64,000 nucleotides of DNA from Paraburkholderia bannensis NBRC 103871 (GTDB taxonomy: Bacteria > Pseudomonadota > Gammaproteobacteria > Burkholderiales > Burkholderiaceae): the NCBI RefSeq assembly GCF_000685015.1, contig NZ_BAYA01000003.1:62001-126000 (forward strand), read 5' to 3'. Shown here piece by piece: positions 32,466 to 40,531 of this stretch. Under the pieces are notes generated by a model that saw nothing but the letters and a program-made list of their open reading frames with translations, was not told where the DNA came from and searched no databases. The stretch's first letter is position 1. Every line of letters begins with the position of its first letter. Position numbers and translations under genes: made by a program.

Positions 32466-32479
32466 TTGATCTATATCAA
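32466..32479. promoter_or_regulatory. Perfect FNR/ANR-type box
   Basis: TTGAT-CTAT-ATCAA matches the FNR consensus TTGAT-N4-ATCAA exactly. It lies in the 253-base gap between the inferred prophage end and the exported CX3C protein, about 155 bases before that gene's start. No good -10 box was found at the usual distance, so regulation is uncertain. Confidence 0.4.
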
Positions 32480-32565
32480 GAAACTGGGTGATGTGACGTG
32501 AGGATAGGCTGATATGTAGCGATTCTTGACGGCGGGAGCGTGACCAAACTGTGCCCACGCGTAGG

Positions 32566-33294
32566 TCACAAATCGAAGTAAACTGGCACATCCTTGGCTG
32601 ACCGGCGCGGGATGTTTATTGAAAAATAAGCCTTTTTTGCAACTATCGGGCTTCTGCAACTTATGAGGTCGGCGTTGGAGTCGAGGTGCAGCTTGCGCAT
32701 GGCGGCGCGCTTTTGTGTGGCGACGGTGGTGACCGAGCGATTGAGCCGCTTCGAGATTTCGGTGACGCTCAGGCCCAGCGCGAACAGGCGCACGACTTCG
32801 AGTTCGCGCGGCGAGAGCGGGTTGCTGCGGCGGAAGTCGTCGGCGGTCGAGCCTTCTATCGCGAGGCGCTCGGCGATACGCGCGGACAACGTGGTGCCCG
32901 GCTCGACCAGCGCGCGACGGCAGACGTCGGCAAGCGTCGGAATCGGCTCGTCCTTGCCGACCAGGCCCGCTACGCCCAGTTCCGCGAGCTCGTGCAGGAT
33001 GCCGCCGTTGGTGAGCATCGTGAACACCACGACGGGCAGATCAGGGTAAAGCCGCCGTACGCGGCCGATCAGGCGCAGGCCGTCTTCGTCTTCGAGCTCG
33101 CCTTGCATCGAAAAGTCCGTCACGAGCAGATCGCACGGCATCTTGCGCAGGATATCGACGAGGTTCGCGCCCGAGTCCGCGGTCGCTACGACGCGGTGGC
33201 CCGGCAACTGGTCGAGATAATCGGTGATAGCCGTCAGGACGACTGGGTGGTCGTCGGCCACTACGATCCGCAGGTCTTGCGTGGCATTCGTCAT
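32566..33294 (-). CDS. NarL/FixJ-type response regulator with replaced C-terminus
   Basis: 242 residues from ATG 33294. Receiver domain residues 8-130: acidic pair in VVADDHPVV, phosphoacceptor Asp in LLVTDFSM, and Lys in VGKDEPI. LuxR-type DNA-binding domain: LSPRELEVVRLFALGLSVTE, ISKRLNRSVTTVATQKRAAM, RKLHLDSNADLI. In related proteins the last helix continues for a few residues (RYA...); here after DLI comes SCRSPIVAKKAYFSINIPRR and about 13 more residues, not of the family and with AT-rich codons. I read this as prophage insertion into the 3' end, giving a new tail that keeps the domain intact. The cognate sensor is not near. Confidence 0.8.
   Translation of the reverse strand: MTNATQDLRIVVADDHPVVLTAITDYLDQLPGHRVVATADSGANLVDILRKMPCDLLVTDFSMQGELEDEDGLRLIGRVRRLYPDLPVVVFTMLTNGGILHELAELGVAGLVGKDEPIPTLADVCRRALVEPGTTLSARIAERLAIEGSTADDFRRSNPLSPRELEVVRLFALGLSVTEISKRLNRSVTTVATQKRAAMRKLHLDSNADLISCRSPIVAKKAYFSINIPRRSAKDVPVYFDL
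32655..32690. other. Inferred right attachment site (approximate)
   Basis: The response regulator is normal up to its last helix (HLDSNADLI, coded around 32664-32690) and then turns into unrelated sequence. The prophage end therefore lies about here. The left copy is outside the window, so the core cannot be defined. Two TGCAACT repeats lie at 32636 and 32655 just inside the element. Confidence 0.5.
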
Positions 33295-33436
33295 GGGCGT
33301 GAGCGTGTTGCCTGGCATTCGCAGTCTGGTGGGCGGCGTGCATCGCCGGGCCTGCATACCGTTCAGCATTTTCTGAAGGTTATCCCATTTTATGCTGACA
33401 GTATGCAAGCTTGGTTCTTGGCGCTTTGTCGGGCGA

Positions 33437-33757
33437 CTAGCGGCCTGAGCGGCTTGCTTCGGCAACCTCGCGTCCGATACGGGGCACCGCCGGGACACCA
33501 GAGGGCGCCACGGCGCTGCGCAGGCTGGCGAGGCTGAACACCAGCGCCCAGAGCGCCATCGTCCAACCCAGCACGCCGCCCGCTGCGATCAGCCAGAAGT
33601 TGGCCTTCGGCTCGTGCCACAGCAGAAAAAGTGCTGCGAAAAAAGCGACGTAGAACAGCGGCAGCAGATAGATGCCCAGGCGGCTGGCCCATTCGCAGGC
33701 GCTCAGCGCCCACGACATGGGCGTGGAGAAACTCGGACGAAGCGGGGCGGCGGACAT
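33437..33757 (-). CDS. Small two-helix membrane protein
   Basis: 106 residues with two membrane segments, LGIYLLPLFYVAFFAALFLL (about 28-48) and NFWLIAAGGVLGWTMALWAL (about 53-72), joined by a short WHEPKA loop. The C-terminus is basic. It follows the response regulator on the same strand with 142 bases between. No family recognised. The start ATG 33757 has the best position, though the ribosome site is weak. Confidence 0.5.
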   Translation of the reverse strand: MSAAPLRPSFSTPMSWALSACEWASRLGIYLLPLFYVAFFAALFLLWHEPKANFWLIAAGGVLGWTMALWALVFSLASLRSAVAPSGVPAVPRIGREVAEASRSGR

Positions 33758-34153
33758 GGCAGAGGCTCTATCGGGTGGTTAGAAAACGTGACGAGCGATG
33801 TCTTGCTGGCCACGATTCAACTTTAGCGACGCGCACTGACAGGGAAAATCGGATGATTCTGAGAAATAACGGAGATTCAATGTAGGAAATGCGCGCGAGA
33901 CGCTGGGCACTCTGGCAGCCGGGCTTTCCCTAAGACAGCGAACTTCATGCGCGGCGCATGGTCGTAACCCGCCAGGGAAGCGAGCGTGGTCGCCGCTGCC
34001 GCCCAGGCGAATCGTGCGTCGTCGCAACGCCGGTTCACGACCCGACGGTGCGGCCGGCGACCACACGCGCTATCCTGTTGCGCCGCGCCATGGCGTCCCG
34101 GAACGCGATGTGCGCGGGGATCATCGAAGAACCGCTTCTACAGGAACATCTCA
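33758..34153. other. Intergenic region, nothing clear
   Basis: 396 bases between two divergent genes. It must hold both promoters, but no consensus pair is evident. The ribosome site AGGA of the SYLF gene (34141-34144) is near its right end. No convincing small gene. Confidence 0.5.
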
Positions 34154-34744
34154 ATGCGCCGACGTCAATTTCTTCTCAGCTCCAGCGCCGCGGTCGCCGC
34201 GAGCGGCCTCGCTCTCGCCGGTTGCACGACGACCCCGTTGGGATCGGGCAATAGCGCGGCCCAGAACGCCGCCAAGCGCAATTCGATCGACGCCAGCGTG
34301 GACGCCACGCTCACCCGCCTGTTCAACACCGTGACGGGCTCGCAGGAGCTCATCTCGAAGGCGAGCGGCGTGCTCGTGTTCCCGAGCGTGATCTCGGCGG
34401 GTTTCTGGATCGGCGGCCAGTACGGCACCGGCGCGCTGCGCGTGGGCGGCCGCACCGATGGCTACTACAGCACGGTGGCGGGTTCGTTCGGCCTGCAGAT
34501 CGGTGCGCAGTCCAAGGCCATCATCTTCGCGTTCATGAACCAGGGCGCGCTCGACGACTTCCTGAAGAGCCAGGGCTGGGCGGCGGGCGCGGACGCGACG
34601 GTCGCGGTCGTGACCGTGGGCGCGAACGGCAATGTCGATACGTCGACGGCGACCAGTCCCGTCGAAGCGTTCGTGTTGACCAACGCCGGCCTGATGGCGG
34701 GCGTCTCGCTCGAAGGCGTGAAGGTCTCGCGTCTCGTGATCTGA
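34154..34744 (+). CDS. SYLF-domain (YSC84-like) lipoprotein
   Basis: 196 residues from ATG 34154, with AGGA 9 bases upstream; earlier starts in frame have none. The signal has a twin-arginine-like RRRQFLLS and a lipobox LALAGC. The rest is a SYLF domain: ISKASGVLVFPSVISAGFWI, GGQYGTGALRVGGRTDGYYS, SFGLQIGAQSKAIIFAFMNQ. SYLF proteins bind lipids; the bacterial lipoprotein forms are thought to act at the outer membrane. Length is usual. Not in an operon. Confidence 0.85.
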   Translation: MRRRQFLLSSSAAVAASGLALAGCTTTPLGSGNSAAQNAAKRNSIDASVDATLTRLFNTVTGSQELISKASGVLVFPSVISAGFWIGGQYGTGALRVGGRTDGYYSTVAGSFGLQIGAQSKAIIFAFMNQGALDDFLKSQGWAAGADATVAVVTVGANGNVDTSTATSPVEAFVLTNAGLMAGVSLEGVKVSRLVI

Positions 34745-34863
34745 GCGGGCGCGCTGTCTGGCCGGCCTGGCCTGCAGGCACGCGGCCGGCCGTCAAAGCC
34801 GGTCGCGTTCGCGCGCTGGCATAATCGCCGCGCGCACCGCGAAGCAGACAGGGAGACGACACG

Positions 34864-35304
34864 ATGAGCGAAACGGCCAACCCGACTTTCAGCCGTCAGC
34901 ACAAGATTCATTTTTCGGAATGCGATCCGGCCGGGATCGTGTTCTATCCGCAGTATTTCGTGCTGTTCAACGATCTGGTCGAGGCCTGGATCGACGAACT
35001 GATGCCCGAGGGCTATCACGACATTCTCGGCGCACGGCGCGTGGGCATGCCCACGGTTCACCTCGACGTGGACTTCAAGGCGGTCAGCAAGATGGGCGAC
35101 CGGGTGACGCTTGCGCTCTACGTCCAGCGTGTGGGGCAGGCGTCGCTGTCGCTGGCGTGGGCCTGCACGGGCAGCGACGGCGTGTTGCGCATGAGCGCGA
35201 CGCAGACCATCGTCACGACGTCGCTCGACACGCACAAGGCCATCGCCATCCCCGACGATCTGCGCGAGGCGATCGTCGCTTCAGCGGCCCGCGCAGGCGC
35301 TTGA
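34864..35304 (+). CDS. Acyl-CoA thioesterase, 4-hydroxybenzoyl-CoA type
   Basis: 146 residues with the hotdog-fold signature HKIHFSECDPAGIVFYPQYF, whose Asp (about 22) is the active-site residue. Also HLDVDFKAVSKMGDRVTLAL and SLAWACTGSDGVLRM. A ribosome site GGGAGA precedes ATG. It hydrolyses aromatic or other acyl-CoA esters. It could serve the aromatic CoA pathway at 40-48 kb, but the distance makes this a guess. The gene ends six bases from the convergent surE end. Confidence 0.8.
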   Translation: MSETANPTFSRQHKIHFSECDPAGIVFYPQYFVLFNDLVEAWIDELMPEGYHDILGARRVGMPTVHLDVDFKAVSKMGDRVTLALYVQRVGQASLSLAWACTGSDGVLRMSATQTIVTTSLDTHKAIAIPDDLREAIVASAARAGA

Positions 35305-35310
35305 GGCAAA

Positions 35311-36090
35311 TTAGCCCAGCGCGTTTTGCAGCGTCGCGAAGGTGCGCTCGTCGGTGCGGTCGAAGTGCAGCGGCGTCACCGACACGCTGCCCGAATTGAC
35401 GACGGCCGTTTCGGAATCCGGCCCGTTCTCGCGCGGCCCGCGATGAAAGCGCAGCCAGTGATAGTCGATGCCGCGCGGATCGATCTGCGGGACGACATCG
35501 ATGCCTTGCACAAGGCCCACGCCCTGGCGCGAGACGGTCAGCGGGCCGGCAGCGCTCGCGTCGACATCGGGGAAATTCACGTTCAGGCAGACCGGCGCGT
35601 CGTGCGAAACGGCCGCCAGGCGGCGAATCACATCGGGCGCAAGCGCGCGGGCGGTGTCCCAGCGCACGTGCTCGCGATCGCGGAAGGCCTGGCTCAACGC
35701 GATCGACGGCAGGCCGAGTAGCAGGCCCGTCATGGCCGCGCCCACGGTGCCCGAGAACATGGTCTCGACGCCCAGGTTCGCCCCGCGATTGATCCCCGAA
35801 AGCACGAGCGAAGGCGTCACGTCGCCCATCAGGTGACGCACGGCCATCACCACGCAGTCGCCTGGCGTGCCCATCACGCCGAAGCGGCGCTCGCCGCGCC
35901 GGCTCACGCGCAGCGGCGAATGCAGGCTGATCGAATGGGAGGTGCCGCTCTGGTCGTGTTCAGGCGCGACGACCCACACTTCATGCGCGAGTTCGGCGGC
36001 GACGGCTTCGAGGATCGCGAGGCCGGGCGCATCGATGCCGTCATCGTTGGTGAGGAGCACACAGGGGAGTTTCGAATCGGGTGCGGACAT
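35311..36090 (-). CDS. surE: 5'/3'-nucleotidase SurE
   Basis: 259 residues. The metal site is intact: LLTNDDGIDAPGL (Asp-Asp), DQSGTSHSISLHSPL (Ser), and LSGINRGANLGVETMFSGTV (Asn). Family motifs TPGDCVVMAVRHLM and VCLNVNFPDV follow. SurE removes phosphate from nucleoside monophosphates and helps stationary-phase survival. In many relatives surE sits next to pcm and nlpD; here it is alone, convergent with a thioesterase gene, which suggests a second, separate SurE copy. Confidence 0.9.
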   Translation of the reverse strand: MSAPDSKLPCVLLTNDDGIDAPGLAILEAVAAELAHEVWVVAPEHDQSGTSHSISLHSPLRVSRRGERRFGVMGTPGDCVVMAVRHLMGDVTPSLVLSGINRGANLGVETMFSGTVGAAMTGLLLGLPSIALSQAFRDREHVRWDTARALAPDVIRRLAAVSHDAPVCLNVNFPDVDASAAGPLTVSRQGVGLVQGIDVVPQIDPRGIDYHWLRFHRGPRENGPDSETAVVNSGSVSVTPLHFDRTDERTFATLQNALG

Positions 36091-36292
36091 GGCAAGTCTC
36101 TTTCAGGGGAGGAAGGCAGGCGGATGCAGCAGCGGACATTATGGGAGAAGCCGCGCTATTTCGCGACGGATCAAGACGCAATGGATATAGACTAGCGCGC
36201 AGCGGACGTCGCCTCCTGCCGGGCGTGCGGGCTGCGAGCCCTTGTTTTATGTATCCATCCCGTTGTTGCGGCGCTTGCCGCGAGGAGACCCC

Positions 36293-37363
36293 GTGAAGCC
36301 CCAAGACTCGCCAGATATCGCTCGCGCGCTCTTTATCATCGCGATCCTCTGCGCATTGACGGTCGGTTCTCTCTACGTCATGCGTCCATTCCTGCCGGGC
36401 CTGATCTGGGCGACGATGATCGTGGTCGCGACCTGGCCCGCGATGCTCGCCGTCGAGCGCCGTTGCGGCAAGCGGCGTGGCATCGCTACGCTCGTCATGC
36501 TGCTGATCCTGCTGGTCGTGATCGTGCTGCCCTTGTACTCGGCGATCTCCACGCTCGCCGAGCACGGCGGCGAGATCATGGGCCTGATCCGCAACCTGCC
36601 CAGCTACACGTTGCCACCGCCCCCCATGTGGATTCACGACCTGCCGATGATCGGCACGCGCATCGCGGGCGAATGGCAGACGCTGTCCGATGCCGGCCCC
36701 GGCGGCCTGCTCGCGCGACTCGAACCTTACGTGTCCATCGCGGCGCACTGGCTCATCGGCCATGCGGCTTCGGTTGGCGTGTTCGTGATCCACATGGTCG
36801 TGACCGTCATCATCACCGGCATTCTCTACATGCAGGGAGAAAAGGCCGCCGCGTACGTGCTGCGCTTCGCGCAACGCGTCGGCCCGCGTTATGGCGAGGA
36901 GGCCGTGCGCCTGGCCGGCGCGGCGATTCGCGCGGTCGCACTCGGCATTGTCGTGACGGCGGTGCTGCAATCGGCGCTGGGCGGCATTGGCCTGGCGATT
37001 GCCGGTGTGCCGGGCGCGGGCGTGCTCACCGCGCTCATGCTGATGCTTTGTCTTGCGCAGATCGGGCCGGGCCTGCCGCTGTTCGGCGGCGCGATCTGGC
37101 TGTTCATGCACGACTCGCATGTCGCTGCGATCCTGCTGGCCGTCTGGTCGGTGATGGTCGTGATGCTCGACAATTTCGTGCGCCCGGTGCTGATCCGGCG
37201 CGGCGTGAATCTTTCGATGCTGCTGATCCTTTCGGGCGTGCTGGGCGGCATGTTCGCGTTTGGCATCGTGGGGCTGTTCATCGGCCCGGTCATTCTTGCC
37301 GTGTCGTCCACGCTGCTGTCTGCCTGGATCAACACGCCTGCGGCCCCCGCCGCCGACGCCTGA
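36293..37363 (+). CDS. AI-2E family membrane transporter, YdiK-like
   Basis: 356 residues from GTG 36293, with GAGGAG 5 bases upstream; the ATG at 36242 has no ribosome site. Eight predicted membrane segments, e.g. ALFIIAILCALTVGSLYVMR and VFVIHMVVTVIITGILYM. The C-terminal signature is LDNFVRPVLIRRGVNLSMLL-ILSGVLGGMFAFGIVGLFIGP. The large loop between helices 3 and 4 is usual. Family members export small molecules or act as antiporters; the substrate here is unknown. Confidence 0.85.
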   Translation: MKPQDSPDIARALFIIAILCALTVGSLYVMRPFLPGLIWATMIVVATWPAMLAVERRCGKRRGIATLVMLLILLVVIVLPLYSAISTLAEHGGEIMGLIRNLPSYTLPPPPMWIHDLPMIGTRIAGEWQTLSDAGPGGLLARLEPYVSIAAHWLIGHAASVGVFVIHMVVTVIITGILYMQGEKAAAYVLRFAQRVGPRYGEEAVRLAGAAIRAVALGIVVTAVLQSALGGIGLAIAGVPGAGVLTALMLMLCLAQIGPGLPLFGGAIWLFMHDSHVAAILLAVWSVMVVMLDNFVRPVLIRRGVNLSMLLILSGVLGGMFAFGIVGLFIGPVILAVSSTLLSAWINTPAAPAADA

Positions 37364-37375
37364 CGCTGTTATTTT

Positions 37376-37410
37376 CCGCGCATCGAGACGAAAAAAGTCT
37401 CGATGCGCGG
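37376..37410 (+). terminator. Stem-loop after the AI-2E gene
   Basis: A perfect 14-base stem (37376-37389 with 37397-37410) around GAAAAAA. There is no T-tract after it on the plus strand, so it may end or protect the mRNA rather than act as a textbook terminator. The 220 bases from here to clpC hold the clpC leader. Confidence 0.5.
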
Positions 37411-37633
37411 ATTCATCAGATCGTTTCTTCCCCCTTCGCTTCCCCCCTCCCACAGCCAGGCAGCTTAACGACACGCCCGTTCATTCGACGTTAGGATGAC
37501 GGCTGGACTTCGCTTTGCTCTTGCGTTCTTCGCGTTCACTTGCGCTCATCTGCGCCGATTCGCTGCACACGTCGTCCCGTTTCCTCGGAGCGCTCGCGTG
37601 GGCACGCGCGGCGCCGCGCTTCCAGGAGGGGAA

Positions 37634-40297
37634 ATGGCTCAGTTCAACTGCGACATATGCGGCGTGCGGCCCGCGACCGTGCGGGTAGCCGTGTTGCAGG
37701 ACGGCAGGCGGCGCTTTCTCGACGTCTGCGATTACCACTACAACCAGCTCACGCGCCATCAGCGCACGCTAAGCCCGCTTGAGTCGCTGTTCCGCGCCGC
37801 GCAGCAACAGGCGGAAGCAGCGCCCGGCGAACCTCCCACGCAGACGATGGAAGCAGGCGACGGCGCCATTGTCGAGCGTCATTTCAGCGATGTCGCGCGC
37901 GAATTGCTGCAACGGGCCGCGGAACGCGCCCTGCAATTCGGCCGCCGCGAGGTCGATACCGAACACCTGCTGTACGAACTCGCTGGCAACGACGCGGGCG
38001 CGGCCATGCTCACGCGGCTGGGCATCGAGCCCACCGACGTGCGCGCCTTCATCGACGCCAATGCGCAGAAGCGCGACCCGATCGCCGCCGGCGACGAAGG
38101 CCGCGTGGCCGTATCGCCGCGCCTGAAGGGCGCGCTCGATCGCGCGTTTCTCATCTCGCGCGAACTGGGCCATAGCTACGTGGCGCCCGAGCATCTGCTG
38201 CTCGGTCTTGCGCAGGTGCCGGACAGCTTTGCGGGACATCTGCTGGCGCGCTACGGCGTGACGCCACAGAAAGTGCTGCAGCGTCTCGTCGAAGCGCAAG
38301 GCGACCCGCGCGAGCGGCCCGCCGCGAAAGCGCCCAGCCCCACGCCGCAGCTCGATCAATACAGCCGCGACCTCACCGCGCTCGCAAGCGAAGGCAAACT
38401 CGATCCCGTGATCGGGCGGTCGAGCGAAATCGAGACCGTCGTGGAAGTGCTGGCGCGGCGGCGCAAGAACAATCCCGTGCTGATCGGCGAACCGGGTGTG
38501 GGCAAGACCGCGATTGCCGAAGGGCTCGCTCAACGCATGCTCAACGGCGACGTGCCGGAATCGCTGCGCGGGCGTCGTCTTGTCGAACTCAACGTCAATG
38601 GCCTGATTGCAGGCGCGAAATATCGCGGCGAATTCGAGGAGCGCGTGAAGGGCGTGATGGAGGAAATCTCGGCGCAGCGCGAGAGCCTCGTGCTCTTTAT
38701 CGATGAAGTGCACATGATCGTCGGCGCGGGACAGGGCGGCAGCGAAGGCGGCCTCGACATCGCCAACGTCTTCAAGCCCGCGATGGCGCGCGGCGAGCTC
38801 AACCTGATCGGCGCGACCACGCTTTCCGAGTACCAGAAGTACATCGAAAAAGACGCCGCCCTGGAGCGCCGCTTCCAGCCGGTGTTCGTCGCCGAGCCGA
38901 GCGTCGACCAGACCATCAACATCCTGCGCGGGCTGCGCGACAAGCTCGAAGTCCATCATCACGTGACGATCCGCGACGACGCGCTCGTTGCCGCCGCCGA
39001 ACTCTCCGACCGCTATATCACCGGGCGCTTCCTGCCCGACAAGGCGATCGACCTCATCGACCAGGCCGCGGCGCGCGTGCATCTTTCGGCGACCTCGCGA
39101 CCCGCGGCGATCCTCGAACTCGAAGCCGAACTCGCGCAGCTCAAACGCGAGCAGGACTACGCGGCCACGCGCAAGAACTTCGAGCGCGCCCACGCGCTGG
39201 ACGAGCCGATCGCGGACAAGGAAAAGTCCCTCGTCGAAGCGACCGGGGAATGGAAGGGGCGGCTCGGTTCGGTGACCTCGGACGTGACGACCGAACAGGT
39301 TGCCGAAATCGTCTCGAAGCTCACGGGCGTGCCCGTCACGCAACTCACCGCCGAGGAACGCACGCGCCTGCTCGAAATGGAAAAGCGCCTGCACGAACGC
39401 GTGATCGGCCAGGAGCAGGCGATCGTCGCGGTGAGCGATGCGGTGCGCCGCTCGCGCGCGGGCTTGCGGCGCGGCAGGCGACCCACGGCGGTGTTCCTGT
39501 TCCTCGGGCCCACGGGCGTGGGCAAGACCGAACTGGCGAAGGCGCTGGCCGAAGTGGTGTTCGGCGACGAAGACGCCATCGTGCGGATCGACATGAGCGA
39601 ATACATGGAGCGCCATGCGGTCTCGCGCCTGATCGGCTCGCCGCCGGGTTATGTCGGCCATGACGAAGGCGGCCAGTTGACCGAGCGCGTGCGCCGCCGG
39701 CCGTATTGCGTGATCCTGCTCGACGAAATCGAGAAAGCGCATCCGGATGTCTACAACGTGCTGTTGCAGGTATTCGACGATGGCCGCCTGACGGACGGCA
39801 AGGGCCGCGTGGTCGATTTCAGCAACACCGTGGTGATCGCGACGAGCAATCTCGGCTCGGAGTCGGTGTCCGGGCAGAAGCGCTCGGGGCCGGGATTCCT
39901 GGCCAGCGCCGACGCCTCGATGCAAGGCGCGGTGATGGGCGAGTTGCGCCAGCATTTCCGGCCGGAATTTCTCAACCGCATCGACGACATCATCATCTTC
40001 AAGCCGCTCACCGACGACGAACTGCGCTCGATCGTGCGCCTGCAGCTGGAGCAGGTGCGGCGCATGGCGCGCAGCCAGGATATCGACCTCACGTTCGACG
40101 AGAGCGTGGTGGACTATCTCGCCGCCGACGGCTACCGCCCCGAGTACGGGGCGCGCGAGCTGAAGCGGCAGATCCAGCAGAGCGTGGAGAACGAACTGGC
40201 GAAGGAAATGCTCAAGGGCGAGGTGAAGGAGGGCGCGAAGGTCGTGTGCCGGTACGACGCCACGCAAAAACAGCTGTCGTTTGCGCCCCAGACCTGA
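37634..40297 (+). CDS. ClpC-like AAA+ unfoldase with N-terminal zinc finger
   Basis: 887 residues from ATG 37634, with a strong AGGAGGG site; the frame is open upstream but without a site. Residues 6-35 are a small zinc finger (C6-X2-C9 ... C32-X2-H35). Two Clp repeats (about 85-222) follow. AAA1: Walker A GEPGVGKT (285-292), Walker [11 protein letters not shown] short middle domain (about 495-540, UVR-like) indicates ClpC rather than ClpB. AAA2: Walker A GPTGVGKT (625-632), Walker [14 protein letters not shown]. The place of the ClpP-binding loop reads GPGF (752-755). It unfolds proteins, perhaps for ClpP. Confidence 0.9.
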   Translation: MAQFNCDICGVRPATVRVAVLQDGRRRFLDVCDYHYNQLTRHQRTLSPLESLFRAAQQQAEAAPGEPPTQTMEAGDGAIVERHFSDVARELLQRAAERALQFGRREVDTEHLLYELAGNDAGAAMLTRLGIEPTDVRAFIDANAQKRDPIAAGDEGRVAVSPRLKGALDRAFLISRELGHSYVAPEHLLLGLAQVPDSFAGHLLARYGVTPQKVLQRLVEAQGDPRERPAAKAPSPTPQLDQYSRDLTALASEGKLDPVIGRSSEIETVVEVLARRRKNNPVLIGEPGVGKTAIAEGLAQRMLNGDVPESLRGRRLVELNVNGLIAGAKYRGEFEERVKGVMEEISAQRESLVLFIDEVHMIVGAGQGGSEGGLDIANVFKPAMARGELNLIGATTLSEYQKYIEKDAALERRFQPVFVAEPSVDQTINILRGLRDKLEVHHHVTIRDDALVAAAELSDRYITGRFLPDKAIDLIDQAAARVHLSATSRPAAILELEAELAQLKREQDYAATRKNFERAHALDEPIADKEKSLVEATGEWKGRLGSVTSDVTTEQVAEIVSKLTGVPVTQLTAEERTRLLEMEKRLHERVIGQEQAIVAVSDAVRRSRAGLRRGRRPTAVFLFLGPTGVGKTELAKALAEVVFGDEDAIVRIDMSEYMERHAVSRLIGSPPGYVGHDEGGQLTERVRRRPYCVILLDEIEKAHPDVYNVLLQVFDDGRLTDGKGRVVDFSNTVVIATSNLGSESVSGQKRSGPGFLASADASMQGAVMGELRQHFRPEFLNRIDDIIIFKPLTDDELRSIVRLQLEQVRRMARSQDIDLTFDESVVDYLAADGYRPEYGARELKRQIQQSVENELAKEMLKGEVKEGAKVVCRYDATQKQLSFAPQT

Positions 40298-40346
40298 AGC
40301 CAGGGTTGCGACGAAAGTTTTCTCTTTATCGGACTGGAAACGACTG

Positions 40347-40390
40347 AACGCGGCGGCGAGACTCGAAATCTCGCCGCCGCGTTATTTTTT
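40347..40390 (+). terminator. Strong terminator of the clpC-like gene
   Basis: AACGCGGCGGCGAGA (40347-40361) pairs fully with 40369-40383 around CTCGAAA, followed by ATTTTTT (40384-40390). Confidence 0.9.
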
Positions 40391-40411
40391 GCTGCGCCTA
40401 AATTGATACCA

Positions 40412-40429
40412 ACATTATATGAATAATGT
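40412..40429. repeat. Perfect AT-rich inverted repeat
   Basis: ACATTAT-ATGA-ATAATGT. It lies in an AT-rich stretch of about 120 bases (40391-40510) between two convergent genes. It may be part of the 3' end of the abm operon transcript. Confidence 0.45.
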
Positions 40430-40531
40430 CTAATTAAATATCCACGATAGTTGTATCTCTTATGGTTTATGTCATATTACCTACGAATCTGACCGCTCTC
40501 GTATCTGAAACTGAGAAAACTGCGGCACGCC

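Larger units (their letters stand above)
1..32670. mobile_element. Prophage (right part) with contractile-tail genes
   Basis: Replication, packaging, head, tail, baseplate, fibre and lysis genes run almost without gaps on the plus strand, many joined by 4-base start/stop overlaps. A sheath-like protein, a tube and a baseplate J protein make it a myovirus. The left end lies outside the window, so no integrase is seen. The right boundary is inferred, to within some tens of bases, from the abnormal C-terminus of the host response regulator at 32566-33294. Every structural module expected of a myovirus is present and open, so the element may be functional; that is inference. Confidence 0.9.

Noticed and set aside
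32655..32690. Precise attachment core sequence
   Set aside because: Only one end of the prophage is in the window, so no direct repeat can be shown.
33758..34153. Small plus-strand open frames in the gap before the SYLF gene
   Set aside because: No ribosome sites, no conserved pattern, composition like shadow frames.
36041..37474. 477-residue reverse-strand open frame opposite the AI-2E transporter gene
   Set aside because: Shadow of the membrane protein gene; low-complexity charged content.
37769..40267. Very long reverse-strand open frame over the clpC-like gene
   Set aside because: It mirrors the GC-rich third positions of a gene with clear ClpC motifs, has Arg/His/Ala-rich content with no domain, and has no promoter or ribosome site.
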